Shown: positions 36,963-47,250, counted from the first letter of the stretch. The stretch is DNA of 64,000 bases from Marinilabiliaceae bacterium (GCA_016933045.1 JAFGBR010000058.1:1-64000), one strand, 5' to 3'. The notes: generated by a model from the letters alone, not told the origin. Made by a program: numbers and translations.

Positions 36963-39092
36963 ATGATTGAAACTTTTTCGAAAATTATATCAACAGAATT
37001 AAACCTGACTGTTCAGCAGGTGAAAAATACAATTACATTACTTCAGGATGGTGCTACTATTCCGTTTATTAGTCGTTATAGAAAAGAGATGACCGGTAGT
37101 TTAGATGAGGTTGTAATTGGCCAGATAAAGGAACGGTTAGATAAGCTGTCTGCTATTGAAAAGAGAAAGGAAACCATAATAAAATCGATTGAAGAGCAGG
37201 GTTTTTTGACCGATGAGTTGAGATTAAAAATCGAAGATTGTTATGATAATAATACGTTAGAAGATATTTATTTGCCTTATAAACCTAAACGAAAAACCCG
37301 AGCTTCAAAAGCTAAAGAAAAAGGTTTGGAGCCGTTGGCAAAGATTATTATGGCTCAACAGGAACGAAATATTGAATCGAGAGCTAATTCATTTGTAAAT
37401 GATCAGGTTGGTTCGGTCGATGAAGCTTTGTCAGGAGCTAGAGATATTATAGCAGAGTGGATAAGCGAGAGTCAGAGGTCGCGTGATGTGGTTCGAAATG
37501 CTTTTCAGCGTTCAGCAGTTATTACATCGAGACTTGTAAAAGGTAAAGAAGAAGAGGGAATAAAGTATCGTGATTATTTTGAGTTTGAAGAGCCATTAAA
37601 AAAATGCCCTTCGCATCGCGTTATGGCGATGTTGAGAGGTGAAAAGGAGGGGTTTTTAAAAATAAGTATATCGCCTGATAATGATCATGTGCTTGAAAAT
37701 CTGAACCGTATTTTTGTTAAAGGTAATATGCCGGTTTCTATTTTGGTAGAGGAGGCTGTTGCTGATTCATATAAACGATTAATCGAACCTTCTATAGAAA
37801 CCGAGTTTATAAACTTGGCAAAGGAGCGTTCTGATACAGAAGCAATAAGAGTTTTTGTTGAAAATCTGCGTCAGTTATTATTAGCACCACCATTGGGTCA
37901 ACGACGTGTTTTAGCACTCGATCCTGGTTTTAGGACGGGGTGTAAAGTAGTTTGTTTGGATGCCCAGGGACAGTTGTTGCATAACGAAACGATTTATCCA
38001 CATCCACCTCAAAATCAGTGGGGTTTATCAGCCAAAAAAATTGATAGTTTAGTTGATGCCTATAAAATAGATGCTATAGCTATTGGAAATGGAACTGCGT
38101 CGCGCGAAACTGAGTCGTTTATTAAAAGTATTCGGTTTGGTAAGGATTTACAGGTGTTTGTTGTAAGTGAAGATGGAGCTTCGGTATACAGTGCCAGTAA
38201 AGTAGCGAGAGATGAATTTCCTAATTATGATGTTACGGTTAGGGGAGCTGTTTCTATTGGCCGAAGGTTAATGGATCCTTTAGCTGAATTAGTAAAGATT
38301 GATCCTAAAAGTATAGGAGTAGGGCAGTATCAGCACGATGTTGATCAGTCGCGTTTAAAAAGTGCTTTAGATCAAACTATTGAGTCGTGTGTTAACCAGG
38401 TGGGGGTTAATTTAAATACAGCAAGTAAACATTTGTTGACTTATATTTCGGGATTAGGACCGGTATTGGCACAAAATATTGTTGATTACCGCTCTGAAAA
38501 TGGGGCATTCAACTCGCGACAGGAATTGAAAAAAGTTGCTCGTTTGGGCGATAAGGCATTTGAACAAGCAGCAGGCTTTTTACGGGTTGATGTTTCTGAT
38601 AATCCGTTAGATAATTCTGCTGTTCATCCCGAGTCGTATATGGTAGTAAAAAATATAGCTTCTGATTTAGGGGTGTCGGTTAAAGAATTAATAGGTAATC
38701 ATCAGTTAACATCGCAAATAAAACTTGAAAAGTATGTAACTGATAAAGTTGGATTACCAACATTAACCGATATTGTTAAGGAACTTGATAAGCCTGGACG
38801 TGATCCGCGAAAGGGGATAAAGGTGTTTGAATTTGACCCAAATGTACGAACATTAGATGATTTGAAAGAGGGTATGATTTTACCTGGTATTGTATCTAAT
38901 ATTACCAATTTTGGAGCCTTTGTTGATATAGGAGTTAAACAGGACGGATTAATTCATATTTCGCAAATGGCCGATAAATATATATCGGACCCTAACGAAA
39001 TTGTACGTTTGCAACAGCATGTTCAAGTGCGTGTTTTAGAGGTTGATAAGTCGCGAAAACGCATACAGCTTTCGATGAAAGGACTTAATTAA
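36963..39092 (+). CDS. tex: Tex-family RNA-binding protein
   Basis: A 709-residue protein matching Tex. An N-terminal helical region precedes a YqgF/RNase H-like domain (about residues 315-450, LALDPGFRTGCKVVCLDAQG). A helix-hairpin-helix pair follows (GLGPVLAQNIVDYRSENGAFN), then a C-terminal S1 domain (about 640-707, GMILPGIVSNITNFGAFVDIGVKQDGLIHISQ region). Tex binds nucleic acid and affects transcription in several bacteria. Its last 8 bases overlap the converging histidine kinase gene. Confidence 0.95.
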   Translation: MIETFSKIISTELNLTVQQVKNTITLLQDGATIPFISRYRKEMTGSLDEVVIGQIKERLDKLSAIEKRKETIIKSIEEQGFLTDELRLKIEDCYDNNTLEDIYLPYKPKRKTRASKAKEKGLEPLAKIIMAQQERNIESRANSFVNDQVGSVDEALSGARDIIAEWISESQRSRDVVRNAFQRSAVITSRLVKGKEEEGIKYRDYFEFEEPLKKCPSHRVMAMLRGEKEGFLKISISPDNDHVLENLNRIFVKGNMPVSILVEEAVADSYKRLIEPSIETEFINLAKERSDTEAIRVFVENLRQLLLAPPLGQRRVLALDPGFRTGCKVVCLDAQGQLLHNETIYPHPPQNQWGLSAKKIDSLVDAYKIDAIAIGNGTASRETESFIKSIRFGKDLQVFVVSEDGASVYSASKVARDEFPNYDVTVRGAVSIGRRLMDPLAELVKIDPKSIGVGQYQHDVDQSRLKSALDQTIESCVNQVGVNLNTASKHLLTYISGLGPVLAQNIVDYRSENGAFNSRQELKKVARLGDKAFEQAAGFLRVDVSDNPLDNSAVHPESYMVVKNIASDLGVSVKELIGNHQLTSQIKLEKYVTDKVGLPTLTDIVKELDKPGRDPRKGIKVFEFDPNVRTLDDLKEGMILPGIVSNITNFGAFVDIGVKQDGLIHISQMADKYISDPNEIVRLQQHVQVRVLEVDKSRKRIQLSMKGLN

Positions 39093-40533
39093 GAGATTGT
39101 TGTTCGACAGGCAGTAATAGAATGAATTTACTGCCTTTACCAATTTCACTTTCAGCACTTATTTTTCCCATGTTTTTTTCGGCAAGTTCTTTACACAATA
39201 TTAAACCAAGTCCGGTTCCCGGTTCGTTATCAGTGCCAAGTGTAGAAGTTGATTTTTGAAGTGAAAAAAGGGTTCTTAGTTGTTCAGCCTCAATACCTAT
39301 GCCATAATCTACAATTTCTAGTCGTGCAAATCCATTTTCATTAAAGCAGTTAATATCAATTTGGCTTTTCTGATGACTGTATTTTATAGCATTTGAAAGT
39401 AGATTTCGAATAATAGTCCTGATCATATTTTCGTCAGCATTGACTAAAATATCAGGATCGATGTTTTTATTTACCGAAATGCGTTTGTTTCGTAAGTTAT
39501 TAGAAAGAAGATTGAGAGCATCGTTAACAAGTGGTTCTATGGTTAAAGCATCTTGTTTTAGTTCGGTTAAATTGTGTTGGGTTTTGGCCCAGTCGAGCAG
39601 GTTTGATAACAATTCAAGTCCATTTTTTGCTGAATTATTAATGGCTTTTAACGATTCAAGAATTTCTTTTTTCGAAAAGTTATCAAAGTCTTGTATAAGT
39701 AATTCAGAAAGAGAGCTTTGGGCCGAAAAAGGGGATCTTAAATCGTGGCCTATGATTGAAAATAATTTATCTTTTGTGGAGTTTAAATCCTGAAGTGTGT
39801 TTTTCTGATCTTCAATAAGTATTTTTTGTTCGCTCAATTGTTTGTTGAGGTTTTTTTCCATTTGAAGTTTTTGAATGGCTAAATCTCTTTTTTGTTGCTC
39901 CAGAGCTAGTTTAAGCTCCATATTTTTTCGTTCATCAATAATGAGGCTTTGTTTTTTTACAAGACGGTCAATCATTTTGGGAATACTAAATAAAAAATAA
40001 CCCATTAAAAGAAAATATACACTTTTATATAACTGTCCGGCCCAATCGGTTGAGGCTACTTGTTCAATGAGTTCCGGGTCAATATAGGGGCGGCGGATAA
40101 GATAAATAAGATTGTAGCAAAATACAACGTATATTGAGGTGAATATAACTAAACGGCCGTCGTATCTTAATACGCTTAATAAAATAAGTATGCTGTATAA
40201 AAAAGTAGATGCGGCAGTAGCAACAGCAATGGGGCTAAATAAGGCGGAATAGTTATATATATGAATTGTTAAAACGGTAACATCTATGGTTGATGACAGG
40301 AACTTTATCCATGAAGCATTACCTACCTTTTTTAAAAGTATGTTAATTATGGCGTTATAGAAGATGTAAAATGTTGCTAATGCTAACGATATTAATCCTC
40401 GTTCGGTATGACCTGAGCTAAAGATATATGCTATTAAAAGTAATATTGCACCAATTAAAACCCATCTGAATCGAACAACTTCTTGTTCTCCCCAAACAGC
40501 ATCATCTTTAAATAAATAATTGAAGTCTTTCAT
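39085..40533 (-). CDS. Membrane sensor histidine kinase (multi-helix sensor)
   Basis: A 482-residue kinase. Six hydrophobic segments occupy about residues 24-190 and form a membrane-embedded sensor with little periplasmic sequence. A coiled coil (about 195-250) precedes the HisKA box SIIGHDLRSPFSAQSSL with phosphoacceptor His263. The HATPase_c domain follows (about 350-478, with DENMIRTIIRNLLSNAIKYS, VDYGIGIEAEQL and GTGLGLILCKELAEKN). It carries no receiver domain and has no adjacent response regulator, so its partner is encoded elsewhere. The signal it senses is unknown. Confidence 0.9.
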   Translation of the reverse strand: MKDFNYLFKDDAVWGEQEVVRFRWVLIGAILLLIAYIFSSGHTERGLISLALATFYIFYNAIINILLKKVGNASWIKFLSSTIDVTVLTIHIYNYSALFSPIAVATAASTFLYSILILLSVLRYDGRLVIFTSIYVVFCYNLIYLIRRPYIDPELIEQVASTDWAGQLYKSVYFLLMGYFLFSIPKMIDRLVKKQSLIIDERKNMELKLALEQQKRDLAIQKLQMEKNLNKQLSEQKILIEDQKNTLQDLNSTKDKLFSIIGHDLRSPFSAQSSLSELLIQDFDNFSKKEILESLKAINNSAKNGLELLSNLLDWAKTQHNLTELKQDALTIEPLVNDALNLLSNNLRNKRISVNKNIDPDILVNADENMIRTIIRNLLSNAIKYSHQKSQIDINCFNENGFARLEIVDYGIGIEAEQLRTLFSLQKSTSTLGTDNEPGTGLGLILCKELAEKNMGKISAESEIGKGSKFILLLPVEQQSLN

Positions 40534-40651
40534 TTAATATTAAATAAGGTTATAAAATTAGTATTATTTTCTTTTGCTGAAATATATGAAGTGTGAAGTT
40601 GTTACCTTCATTTATTAATATTTTATAGTTAAATATGTGGATAATTAAAAT

Positions 40652-41266
40652 TTAATGTTGAGTTATTTGAGCCACTACTCTTAATGGAGAACTATCAGTT
40701 TCAATTTTTAGGGGTAAAGCAATAATATTGAAATGATTTATGTATTTTAATGGTTCTAAGTTGGTTATGTTTTCAACTAAGCATATGCCAGCGTTGAAAA
40801 TTTTTTTGTGAGTATGGAATGGATAATAATCGGGTGACGGAGTATCAATTGCAATTATTTTAACTTTAGAGTCTATAAGGAAGTCGATTAGTTTAGGAGT
40901 TATTATGGGGTATTTGGTGAAATATGTTTGTGTGTGGAAGTGCTTATAATGTCTTGTGTATATTATAGCAATTTTATTATGAAAATTAGTACTGCTTAAT
41001 TGGTCGATATTTAATTCTTTTGTATGATCGATGAGTATTCCCTTGCCAATAAAATTTGAAATATCAATATCGCCAATGTATTTTTTGTGGGTAAGCATGT
41101 GAAGTGGGCCATCGATGTGAGTGCCAATGTGCATGCCTGTTGTTAACTGGTAGTTTGAGAATCCGTCGTTATCGATGGTATTTAGTTGAATTATTTTGTT
41201 TTTTTTATCACCCGGAAATACCGGCATGTTTGAGGTTATTTTGTGAGTAAGGTCGATATATTGCAT
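40652..41266 (-). CDS. Cyclase/kynurenine formamidase-like metal hydrolase
   Basis: A 204-residue cytoplasmic protein of the cyclase family. The metal-binding signature HIGTHIDGPLHM is complete (His46, His50, Asp52, His56). The opening YIDLTHKITSNMPVFPGD is also typical. Family members include KynB formamidases and other amide or lactone hydrolases. No kynurenine pathway genes are nearby, so the substrate is open. It is 17 bases downstream of the LytS-like sensor gene and may be in its transcript. Confidence 0.85.
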   Translation of the reverse strand: MQYIDLTHKITSNMPVFPGDKKNKIIQLNTIDNDGFSNYQLTTGMHIGTHIDGPLHMLTHKKYIGDIDISNFIGKGILIDHTKELNIDQLSSTNFHNKIAIIYTRHYKHFHTQTYFTKYPIITPKLIDFLIDSKVKIIAIDTPSPDYYPFHTHKKIFNAGICLVENITNLEPLKYINHFNIIALPLKIETDSSPLRVVAQITQH

Positions 41267-41283
41267 TTATAGTTGGTTAGGTG

Positions 41284-44103
41284 TTATAAATTATCATAAA
41301 TAATGACAGGAAAAAAAACAGTTACTCTTGTTCCTGTTGGATTTTGAGTTTCATCAAATAAATCTTCAATTTCAAATCGGTAGTCATTGTGTTTTTTATA
41401 GTAAAAGTTAAGTAAGTTTAGTCGTTCTTTTGTGATATTTTGACCGCGGCTTTGATGTTTCTTCTTTAGTAGCGATGATTGAGATCGTCCAATGCCATTG
41501 TCTTCAATCATACAGGTTATGCAATCATTAAGTTTGGCAATTGAAATAATTATGTAACTGATATTTTCGGTTATTGAGTATTTTATGGCATTTTCAACAT
41601 GGGGCTGAATTAGCATTGGGGGTATTTTTAAACGAGCGAGATCAATATCGTCGGTGTAACTTATTGAATATTCTATGTGTTTTGAATATCTCAGTTTTTC
41701 AACTCTTAAATAATTTTCAATATAGCTGATTTCTTCTTTTAATGATATTAGTTGTTTTGAAGCATTATCAAGAGTAGATCGGATTAATTGCGAAAATTCA
41801 CCTACAAATTCGAGCGATTCTTCTGTGTTGTTTTCTAAAATAAGATATTGTAATGAGTTTAAGGCATTAAAAATAAAATGAGGGTTCATTTGCATTTGTA
41901 ATGCTTCCATTTTTAGTAATGCCATTCGTTCTCGTATGAGTAAATTTGCTTCTTCTTTTTTTTGGTTTTTTTTTATATTGTTAAAAAAGATGTAAACAGT
42001 GATAGTAATAAACAGTGATGAATATATTACGTAAGCAATAATATGGCGGTACCATGGCAGTTTGATTGTGAAATTATATTCAATGGTTTGTACATTTGAT
42101 GGTGTTTTTTCAAAATAGGCCTGAATTTTTAAGGTGTAGTTGCCTGGTCGTAATTTGGGAATATAAACGCTGTTGTTTTTTGAAAAGCGACTCCAACTTG
42201 TTTTGTCAGGTATTAGTTTATGCCGGTACATAATTTGATTTTTCCCAATTGTGTTGGTCGATTCAAAATTAAATGCAATTGAATTTTTTGAATAATTAAT
42301 GTCAATTTTATTGCTTTCATCCGATTGAATTCCTTTTATTAGCATTTCACGATCTTCGTATTTCCAGTTTATTGCATCTCCTTTAAAACTTATTTGTGAT
42401 AGTTTAATGGATGGTATTCGTTGAATGAGAAATAAATCCTTTGGCTGAAAATGAGCTATTTTTTGTGGAGTGAAAATGAATATTTTTTTATTTAGTTCTA
42501 TTGCCTTATATGCATTTGGAAAATTGTACCCCTCGGTTTTTCCCCAGCATTGTAAAATGGGCTCTGACAGATCGGATCCTGAATTAAAATGATGGAGTGA
42601 TGTTTGGGTGCCAATCCATATATTATCATCGCTATCGCATAAAAACCATTTTAAGGTTTCTTCGGTTAGTGTGTTGGGTGGATTTATGGTGGCGTTGAGG
42701 ATTGCATGGTTTTCATAAATGGTGATAATATGAATACCTCCATCTGAATCGAATAATATGGGGCGTTCATAATTATCAAAACCAGCATCAATAATATTCT
42801 CGGGGAGTGATTTGATAAAATCTGACAGTATGTGAAGTTTTTTAGTTGTTTTGTTTAGTACATATACTCCGTATTCATGCGAAATTAATATTATATATTG
42901 TTTTCCTGTAATACATTTTCGTATGCCTGTAGGTGTATTTATTTTAATTATCTGTTGCATATCACCTTTGTTAAATACCGAAAATGTATTGGTGAAACAA
43001 CAGCTTATTTCATCGTTATAACTTGCAAAATAGAGGCAAGAGTCGGGGAATATTAGTTTGGTTTTTATATTGCGTGTGTGTATGTTTTGGCTGTAAAATG
43101 ATTTATTGTTGGTGTAATACACAATGTTATCGTTAAATGTTAGTTGGTTAACAGGATTGATAAAGCCGGTTTCTTTTGCAGCTGATACAATTATATTATT
43201 ATTTAATGTGTTTATTGAAAAATGTTTGTTGCCATAAATATTTATTGTTTGTTCATTTTTTTCAATTGAAAGTGTTGTAGATAGTGAATCGGGATAAGAA
43301 ATGCATTGAAAAATATTTTGAGGCAGAATGTATAATCCCGTTTTTTTTGTGCCTATTATTAAAGTGTGGTCATGTTGGTTATAATCTATGAAATTGATTT
43401 CATTTGCAGGAACAGGCAAATCTTTAATGTTATAATTAGCCATTTCAAGTTCCGGTTTGTAATTGTATTGTGTGTTGTTTTGGTTACTAATTAATTTATA
43501 ATTAAATATTTTTGACCGGATGTTATAGGTAATTAAGTTATTGTTTTCGGATGTAAATATGATAGAGGAATCAGTTTCGGAAATCATTTTTAATAAATGA
43601 CAATTGCATTGTGTTGTTTGTATAATTGTTTTGTTTTTTAAAATCGAAATATTAAAAAGAGATTCAATAAATATAAGTTGATGTTTGGGGGAGTAATTTA
43701 ACGATTTGATTTTATCGTTTTGTAACCCCTCTTTTTTATTAAGATGTGTAAATTTTTCACCTTCAAATAGTGCAATTCCTTTTCCGGAGGTGCCAATAAA
43801 TAAGTTGCCGTTGTTGTCAAATTTTATTGCACTAATATGATTACTTGGTAATCCGTTTTTTATGGTAAATACTTCAAAGCTATTTCCCCATCTTACTAGC
43901 CCGGCCTTAGTTCCGAACCAATATACTCCATTTTTATCAATGGCATAGTCGTTTATTTCGTTTGATGGCAGGCCGTTATCGATTGTGTGATGGATATAAT
44001 AGCATGGCTGTGCTGATATATTTTTCGTTAAGATAAATACGAATGCCAATATAAAAACAAATAATTTATAACTCAACATCAAGTATCTCTTGTAGTTTTT
44101 CAA
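41284..44103 (-). CDS. LytS-type sensor kinase with reg_prop propeller
   Basis: A roughly 930-residue sensor. A signal peptide (about 1-31) leads to a periplasmic beta-propeller built of two-component regulator propeller repeats (GVYWFGTKAGLVRWG, GNLFIGTSGKGIALFEG, and DDNIWIGTQTSLHHFNSG later). A Y_Y_Y domain follows (YTLKIQAYF...), then one membrane helix (about 690-710) and a short linker. The His_kinase/HATPase pair has MQMNPHFIFNALNSLQYL, with phosphoacceptor His742 counting from the first ATG. The start could be the ATG at 44103 or, with a smaller overlap, at 44079. It overlaps the LytTR regulator gene. Confidence 0.92.
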   Translation of the reverse strand: MKNYKRYLMLSYKLFVFILAFVFILTKNISAQPCYYIHHTIDNGLPSNEINDYAIDKNGVYWFGTKAGLVRWGNSFEVFTIKNGLPSNHISAIKFDNNGNLFIGTSGKGIALFEGEKFTHLNKKEGLQNDKIKSLNYSPKHQLIFIESLFNISILKNKTIIQTTQCNCHLLKMISETDSSIIFTSENNNLITYNIRSKIFNYKLISNQNNTQYNYKPELEMANYNIKDLPVPANEINFIDYNQHDHTLIIGTKKTGLYILPQNIFQCISYPDSLSTTLSIEKNEQTINIYGNKHFSINTLNNNIIVSAAKETGFINPVNQLTFNDNIVYYTNNKSFYSQNIHTRNIKTKLIFPDSCLYFASYNDEISCCFTNTFSVFNKGDMQQIIKINTPTGIRKCITGKQYIILISHEYGVYVLNKTTKKLHILSDFIKSLPENIIDAGFDNYERPILFDSDGGIHIITIYENHAILNATINPPNTLTEETLKWFLCDSDDNIWIGTQTSLHHFNSGSDLSEPILQCWGKTEGYNFPNAYKAIELNKKIFIFTPQKIAHFQPKDLFLIQRIPSIKLSQISFKGDAINWKYEDREMLIKGIQSDESNKIDINYSKNSIAFNFESTNTIGKNQIMYRHKLIPDKTSWSRFSKNNSVYIPKLRPGNYTLKIQAYFEKTPSNVQTIEYNFTIKLPWYRHIIAYVIYSSLFITITVYIFFNNIKKNQKKEEANLLIRERMALLKMEALQMQMNPHFIFNALNSLQYLILENNTEESLEFVGEFSQLIRSTLDNASKQLISLKEEISYIENYLRVEKLRYSKHIEYSISYTDDIDLARLKIPPMLIQPHVENAIKYSITENISYIIISIAKLNDCITCMIEDNGIGRSQSSLLKKKHQSRGQNITKERLNLLNFYYKKHNDYRFEIEDLFDETQNPTGTRVTVFFPVIIYDNL

Positions 44104-44800
44104 GTAATGGTTTTATATTTTTATCTGAAATAGGTTGTTGTATGTTTTTGAGTTTTATTTGTCCTCCTTCGCGATTAACCTCTGAAACAAAATTTAAATT
44201 AATTATTGACGAACGGTGTGTTCTGAAAAAGTAGGGGAGTGGCAATTGGGTTTCAATTGCTCCCAGTGTTCGGCTTATGTGTAGTTTTTCCCCTGTCGAT
44301 TTGAATATCCAGGCATAGTTTCCATTGGCTTCAATTGCTTCTATATCGGAGTAGGCAACTATATAAAAGCCTTTTTGGTGAGGAACCATTAGTTTGCCCC
44401 ATTGGTATTTCGAACTGTCAAGAATCAGGCTTTTTTCTTCTCTGAAATTATCACTTATTTTTTCTATACATGCTTTTAAATCTTTAATATTAATGGGTTT
44501 TAATAAATAATCGGTAGCTCCGCATCGTAATGAATCAATGGCATATTCTTTATAGGCGGTAATAACTACTACTTTAAAGTCGATTTCGACATAATCGAAT
44601 AGTTCTAGTCCGCTTTGTTCGGGCATTTCAATATCTAAAAAAACCACATCGGGTTTTAACTTTTTTATTAATGCAATGCCTTCTCTTAAATTTCCCGCAA
44701 CTCCCTCATTAATAATTTTATCGGGAAGATATATTTCTAATATTTTCGATAGACTTCTTTGTGCGGCAACTTCATCGTCGATAATAATACTTTTTAGCAT
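44066..44800 (-). CDS. LytTR-family response regulator
   Basis: A 244-residue regulator. The receiver domain (1-120) has the acidic pair Asp8/Asp9, phosphoacceptor Asp56 (VVFLDIEMPEQSG), and the KPI motif (LLKPINIKDL). The LytTR DNA-binding domain (about 140-240) contains IEANGNYAWIF, LHISRTLGAIE and FFRTHRSSIINLNFV. It is transcribed upstream of, and overlapping with, its cognate LytS-like sensor, so the pair forms a two-component system. A dyad upstream is a candidate target site. Its regulon is unknown. Confidence 0.95.
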   Translation of the reverse strand: MLKSIIIDDEVAAQRSLSKILEIYLPDKIINEGVAGNLREGIALIKKLKPDVVFLDIEMPEQSGLELFDYVEIDFKVVVITAYKEYAIDSLRCGATDYLLKPINIKDLKACIEKISDNFREEKSLILDSSKYQWGKLMVPHQKGFYIVAYSDIEAIEANGNYAWIFKSTGEKLHISRTLGAIETQLPLPYFFRTHRSSIINLNFVSEVNREGGQIKLKNIQQPISDKNIKPLLEKLQEILDVEL

Positions 44801-45073
44801 CTATTTATTTTATTCGATTTATTAACACTTGTGAATTTAAAAAAAAATGAAGACTTTTTGTTGTCTTATTCCTTATTAATCCTGCATTAATTACTTTTTT
44901 ATAGTATTGTATAATTTTACTTTATACAATAAGTAGGTAGTTTCATCATTATTTCGAGGGGTTTCACACATTGGCGATTTTTATTTTAAAATTCTTTCCT
45001 ATACTTGAACTGTTATTCAATTTTTATTGATGCCCAAAGGTGTCAATGAAACAATTAAGTAGATTCCCTTTTT
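44801..45073. other. Intergenic region upstream of the LytTR regulator
   Basis: No gene. It holds the 27-base dyad listed separately and runs of A and T near the regulator start. I could not place a full promoter. Confidence 0.5.
44905..44931. promoter_or_regulatory. Inverted repeat upstream of the LytTR regulator
   Basis: Perfect 9-base arms TATTGTATA (44905-44913) and TATACAATA (44923-44931) are separated by 9 bases. It lies about 105 bases upstream of the regulator start, so it could be an operator for autoregulation. It is not followed by a T run and is therefore unlikely to be a terminator. Confidence 0.5.
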
Positions 45074-45107
45074 AAAAAAGACCTGCCTCCCAAGCAGGTC
45101 TTTTTTT
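45074..45107 (-). terminator. Terminator of the umuDC operon
   Basis: A 13-base stem (45074-45086 with 45094-45106) and 7-base loop, GC-rich in the middle, flanked by A and T runs. It lies about 80 bases after the umuC stop. Confidence 0.9.
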
Positions 45108-45184
45108 AGTATGCTGTATTAGTTACTATTGTTTGGAAAAAAAAGTAGTTTTTTTGTGTTTTTTATAAGGGAAGCGAAAAAATA

Positions 45185-46444
45185 CTATGTATTAATTGTA
45201 ATTATATCATCTAAATTTGTTGTGTATCGTGGTGATAATTTTTCTTGTTTCATTTTCCAATTTTTTTTTAAATCCTGTGATGCTAATTTTACTTTATTAT
45301 TGCCATAAGTTGAGTTAATCTTATCTACGACTTTCATAAGTGGAACATGTTTGGGATTACTATTTTGGAATATGTTGAGCTGTTTGTTTGTTTCCTGTGA
45401 AAGATTCATTACAACTACTCCAGCTTTTTTATAACTAAACCCAGGTATGAAAATTTGTTCAAGTGCATGATTGGCAAATTTTGATAATTCAATATTTGAA
45501 TTTGTAGGGAAAGGTAGTTTTAAAACAATGCTACGATTGTATTGAGGTAGATTTTTCCTGAAAAAATTAGTGTGAATGAATACCATCAATTCGTTGCAGC
45601 ACGAATTTTGTTTTCTTAGTTTTTCGGCACACGAAACAGCAAAAGATGATACTCGTTCTTTTATTTCATTTATTTCTGTATAGTTTTTTTCAAATGATCG
45701 TGTTGTTGCAATGCTTTTTTTTATTGTGTACGATTCAATATCAAGGGTTTCTTTGCCTTCAAGCTCGTGTTTTAATCGTAAGCCAATTATCGATAATTGT
45801 TTTCTTACATAATGATCTGATAATTGGGTAAAATCAAAAGCTGACACTATGCCCATCTTTTTTAATCTTTTTGTGTACTGACGTCCAATTCCCCAAACAT
45901 CTTCAATAGGTAACCATTTTAAAGCTTTTGTCCTTTTTTCATCATTATTAATAATATAAACCCCGTTAGTTTTTTCACTGAATTTTTTTGCAATTTTATT
46001 TGCAGCTTTTGCTAATGCTTTAGTGGGCGCAATACCTATGCAGGTAGGTATACCGGTCCATTTTTTTACTTTAAGCCTCATTTCTTCACCGTAGGTCTGC
46101 AAATCAAATAGCTCAAAGCCCTTTAGTTTTAAAAATATTTCATCAATACTGTAAATTTCAACATCGGGTGAAAATTCCGATAGTATATTCATAACCCTAT
46201 GGCTCATATCGCTATATAATGGATAGTTGGATGAAAACACATGAACATGGTTATTTTTAAATATCGATTCGCATTCAAAAGCAGGAGCTCCCATGGGAAT
46301 GCCAATTGCTTTAGCCTCGTTTGACCTGGCTACAACACAGCCATCATTGTTTGAAAGGACAACAATAGGTTTACCTTCAAGTGCCGGATTAAACACTCTT
46401 TCGCACGAAGCATAAAAGTTATTGCAATCTATAAGGGCATACAT
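45185..46444 (-). CDS. umuC: Y-family DNA polymerase (UmuC)
   Basis: A 419-residue translesion polymerase. Family motifs: [19 protein letters not shown] at the N-terminus with the metal-binding Asp, the motif [14 protein letters not shown], and the catalytic pair YSIDEIF. The little-finger region follows. UmuC rather than DinB is favoured by the CVVARS motif and by the adjacent umuD. It lies one base after the umuD stop, and a terminator follows it. Confidence 0.95.
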   Translation of the reverse strand: MYALIDCNNFYASCERVFNPALEGKPIVVLSNNDGCVVARSNEAKAIGIPMGAPAFECESIFKNNHVHVFSSNYPLYSDMSHRVMNILSEFSPDVEIYSIDEIFLKLKGFELFDLQTYGEEMRLKVKKWTGIPTCIGIAPTKALAKAANKIAKKFSEKTNGVYIINNDEKRTKALKWLPIEDVWGIGRQYTKRLKKMGIVSAFDFTQLSDHYVRKQLSIIGLRLKHELEGKETLDIESYTIKKSIATTRSFEKNYTEINEIKERVSSFAVSCAEKLRKQNSCCNELMVFIHTNFFRKNLPQYNRSIVLKLPFPTNSNIELSKFANHALEQIFIPGFSYKKAGVVVMNLSQETNKQLNIFQNSNPKHVPLMKVVDKINSTYGNNKVKLASQDLKKNWKMKQEKLSPRYTTNLDDIITINT

Positions 46445-46445
46445 T

Positions 46446-46949
46446 TTAAACCGTTTTTATTACATGTGTTACAATACCCCAAATTACAAAGTTGTTATTT
46501 TCTGTTATTTTTATAGGTTCAAATTTATCATTTGCAGGGTCTAAATAGCAAGTATTTTTTTCGATCCTGATTTTTTTCACGGTAAATTCCCCATCAACAA
46601 AGCAAACCGCAATTTTGCCGTTTGCTGGTTCCAGACTTTTATCAATAATAAGAAGATCATCTTCAGCAATACCTTCATCTTTCATTGAAAATCCTTTTAC
46701 CCGTCCATAAAAAGTTGCTGCCGGGTGTTTAATTAAATATCGGTTCAGATCTATTGTTTGGTCTTCAAAGTCCATTGCAGGTGATGGGAAGCCTGCTCTT
46801 ACTTCTTCAATTAACGGCAGTTCAAGTGACGATTCACTTTCGGACGAAAAGATATCTAATTGTGCCGAGCTATATAATTTTATTGCTTTCAATGTGTCTT
46901 TTTTTCGATGTAAAATTAAGGAATTAATAATTAACGAAACGAGTTGCAT
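46446..46949 (-). CDS. umuD: UmuD-like S24 peptidase, translesion polymerase subunit
   Basis: A protein of up to 167 residues with the S24 (LexA/UmuD) self-cleavage layout. The putative cleavage site is the Ala-Gly in VRAGFPSPA. The catalytic Ser lies in [11 protein letters not shown] and the catalytic Lys in [11 protein letters not shown]. Length compared with other UmuD proteins suggests the true start may be the TTG at 46892 (LKAIKLYSS), which removes a hydrophobic 19-residue leader; the ATG at 46949 is also possible. Processed UmuD' joins UmuC to form the mutagenic polymerase. Confidence 0.93.
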   Translation of the reverse strand: MQLVSLIINSLILHRKKDTLKAIKLYSSAQLDIFSSESESSLELPLIEEVRAGFPSPAMDFEDQTIDLNRYLIKHPAATFYGRVKGFSMKDEGIAEDDLLIIDKSLEPANGKIAVCFVDGEFTVKKIRIEKNTCYLDPANDKFEPIKITENNNFVIWGIVTHVIKTV

Positions 46950-46998
46950 TAGTCGGCATAAAATATCCTTGTTTTTTGCAAAATGTAAAGTATGTACA

Positions 46999-47012
46999 TG
47001 TAAACGTTTTCA
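46999..47012. promoter_or_regulatory. LacI/CRE-like site 1 (TGTAAACGTTTTCA)
   Basis: It matches the Gram-positive CRE pattern TGWNANCGNTNWCA at every fixed position, although that consensus belongs to CcpA and is used here only as a comparison. It lies between the divergent umuD gene and the large secreted-protein gene. Confidence 0.45.
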
Positions 47013-47177
47013 TTTGTATATTGTTTTTTGTTGTTTGGGCTTGATTGTATTCATTATATTTAGTATATGTTTAATGTGTTTTCTCTAATTTAAAATGCTC
47101 ATATTTTGGAATTGAAAAAAATGTATAAAATACTTTTGTGTTTTTGTATTTAATAAATTTTAACATAAATTGCACTT

Positions 47178-47191
47178 TGGAAACGTTTCCA
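47178..47191. promoter_or_regulatory. LacI-like site 2 (14-bp perfect palindrome)
   Basis: TGGAAACGTTTCCA is a perfect 14-base palindrome with the ACGT centre typical of LacI-family operators. It lies about 140 bases upstream of the start codon of the large secreted protein, and about 40 bases downstream of a TACTTTTG -7 candidate (47131-47138). Confidence 0.55.
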
Positions 47192-47250
47192 TTATAAACA
47201 GGGTTTTTATTTTGATTTTTTTATAATAATCAAAAAAAACTCTTAAAAAA

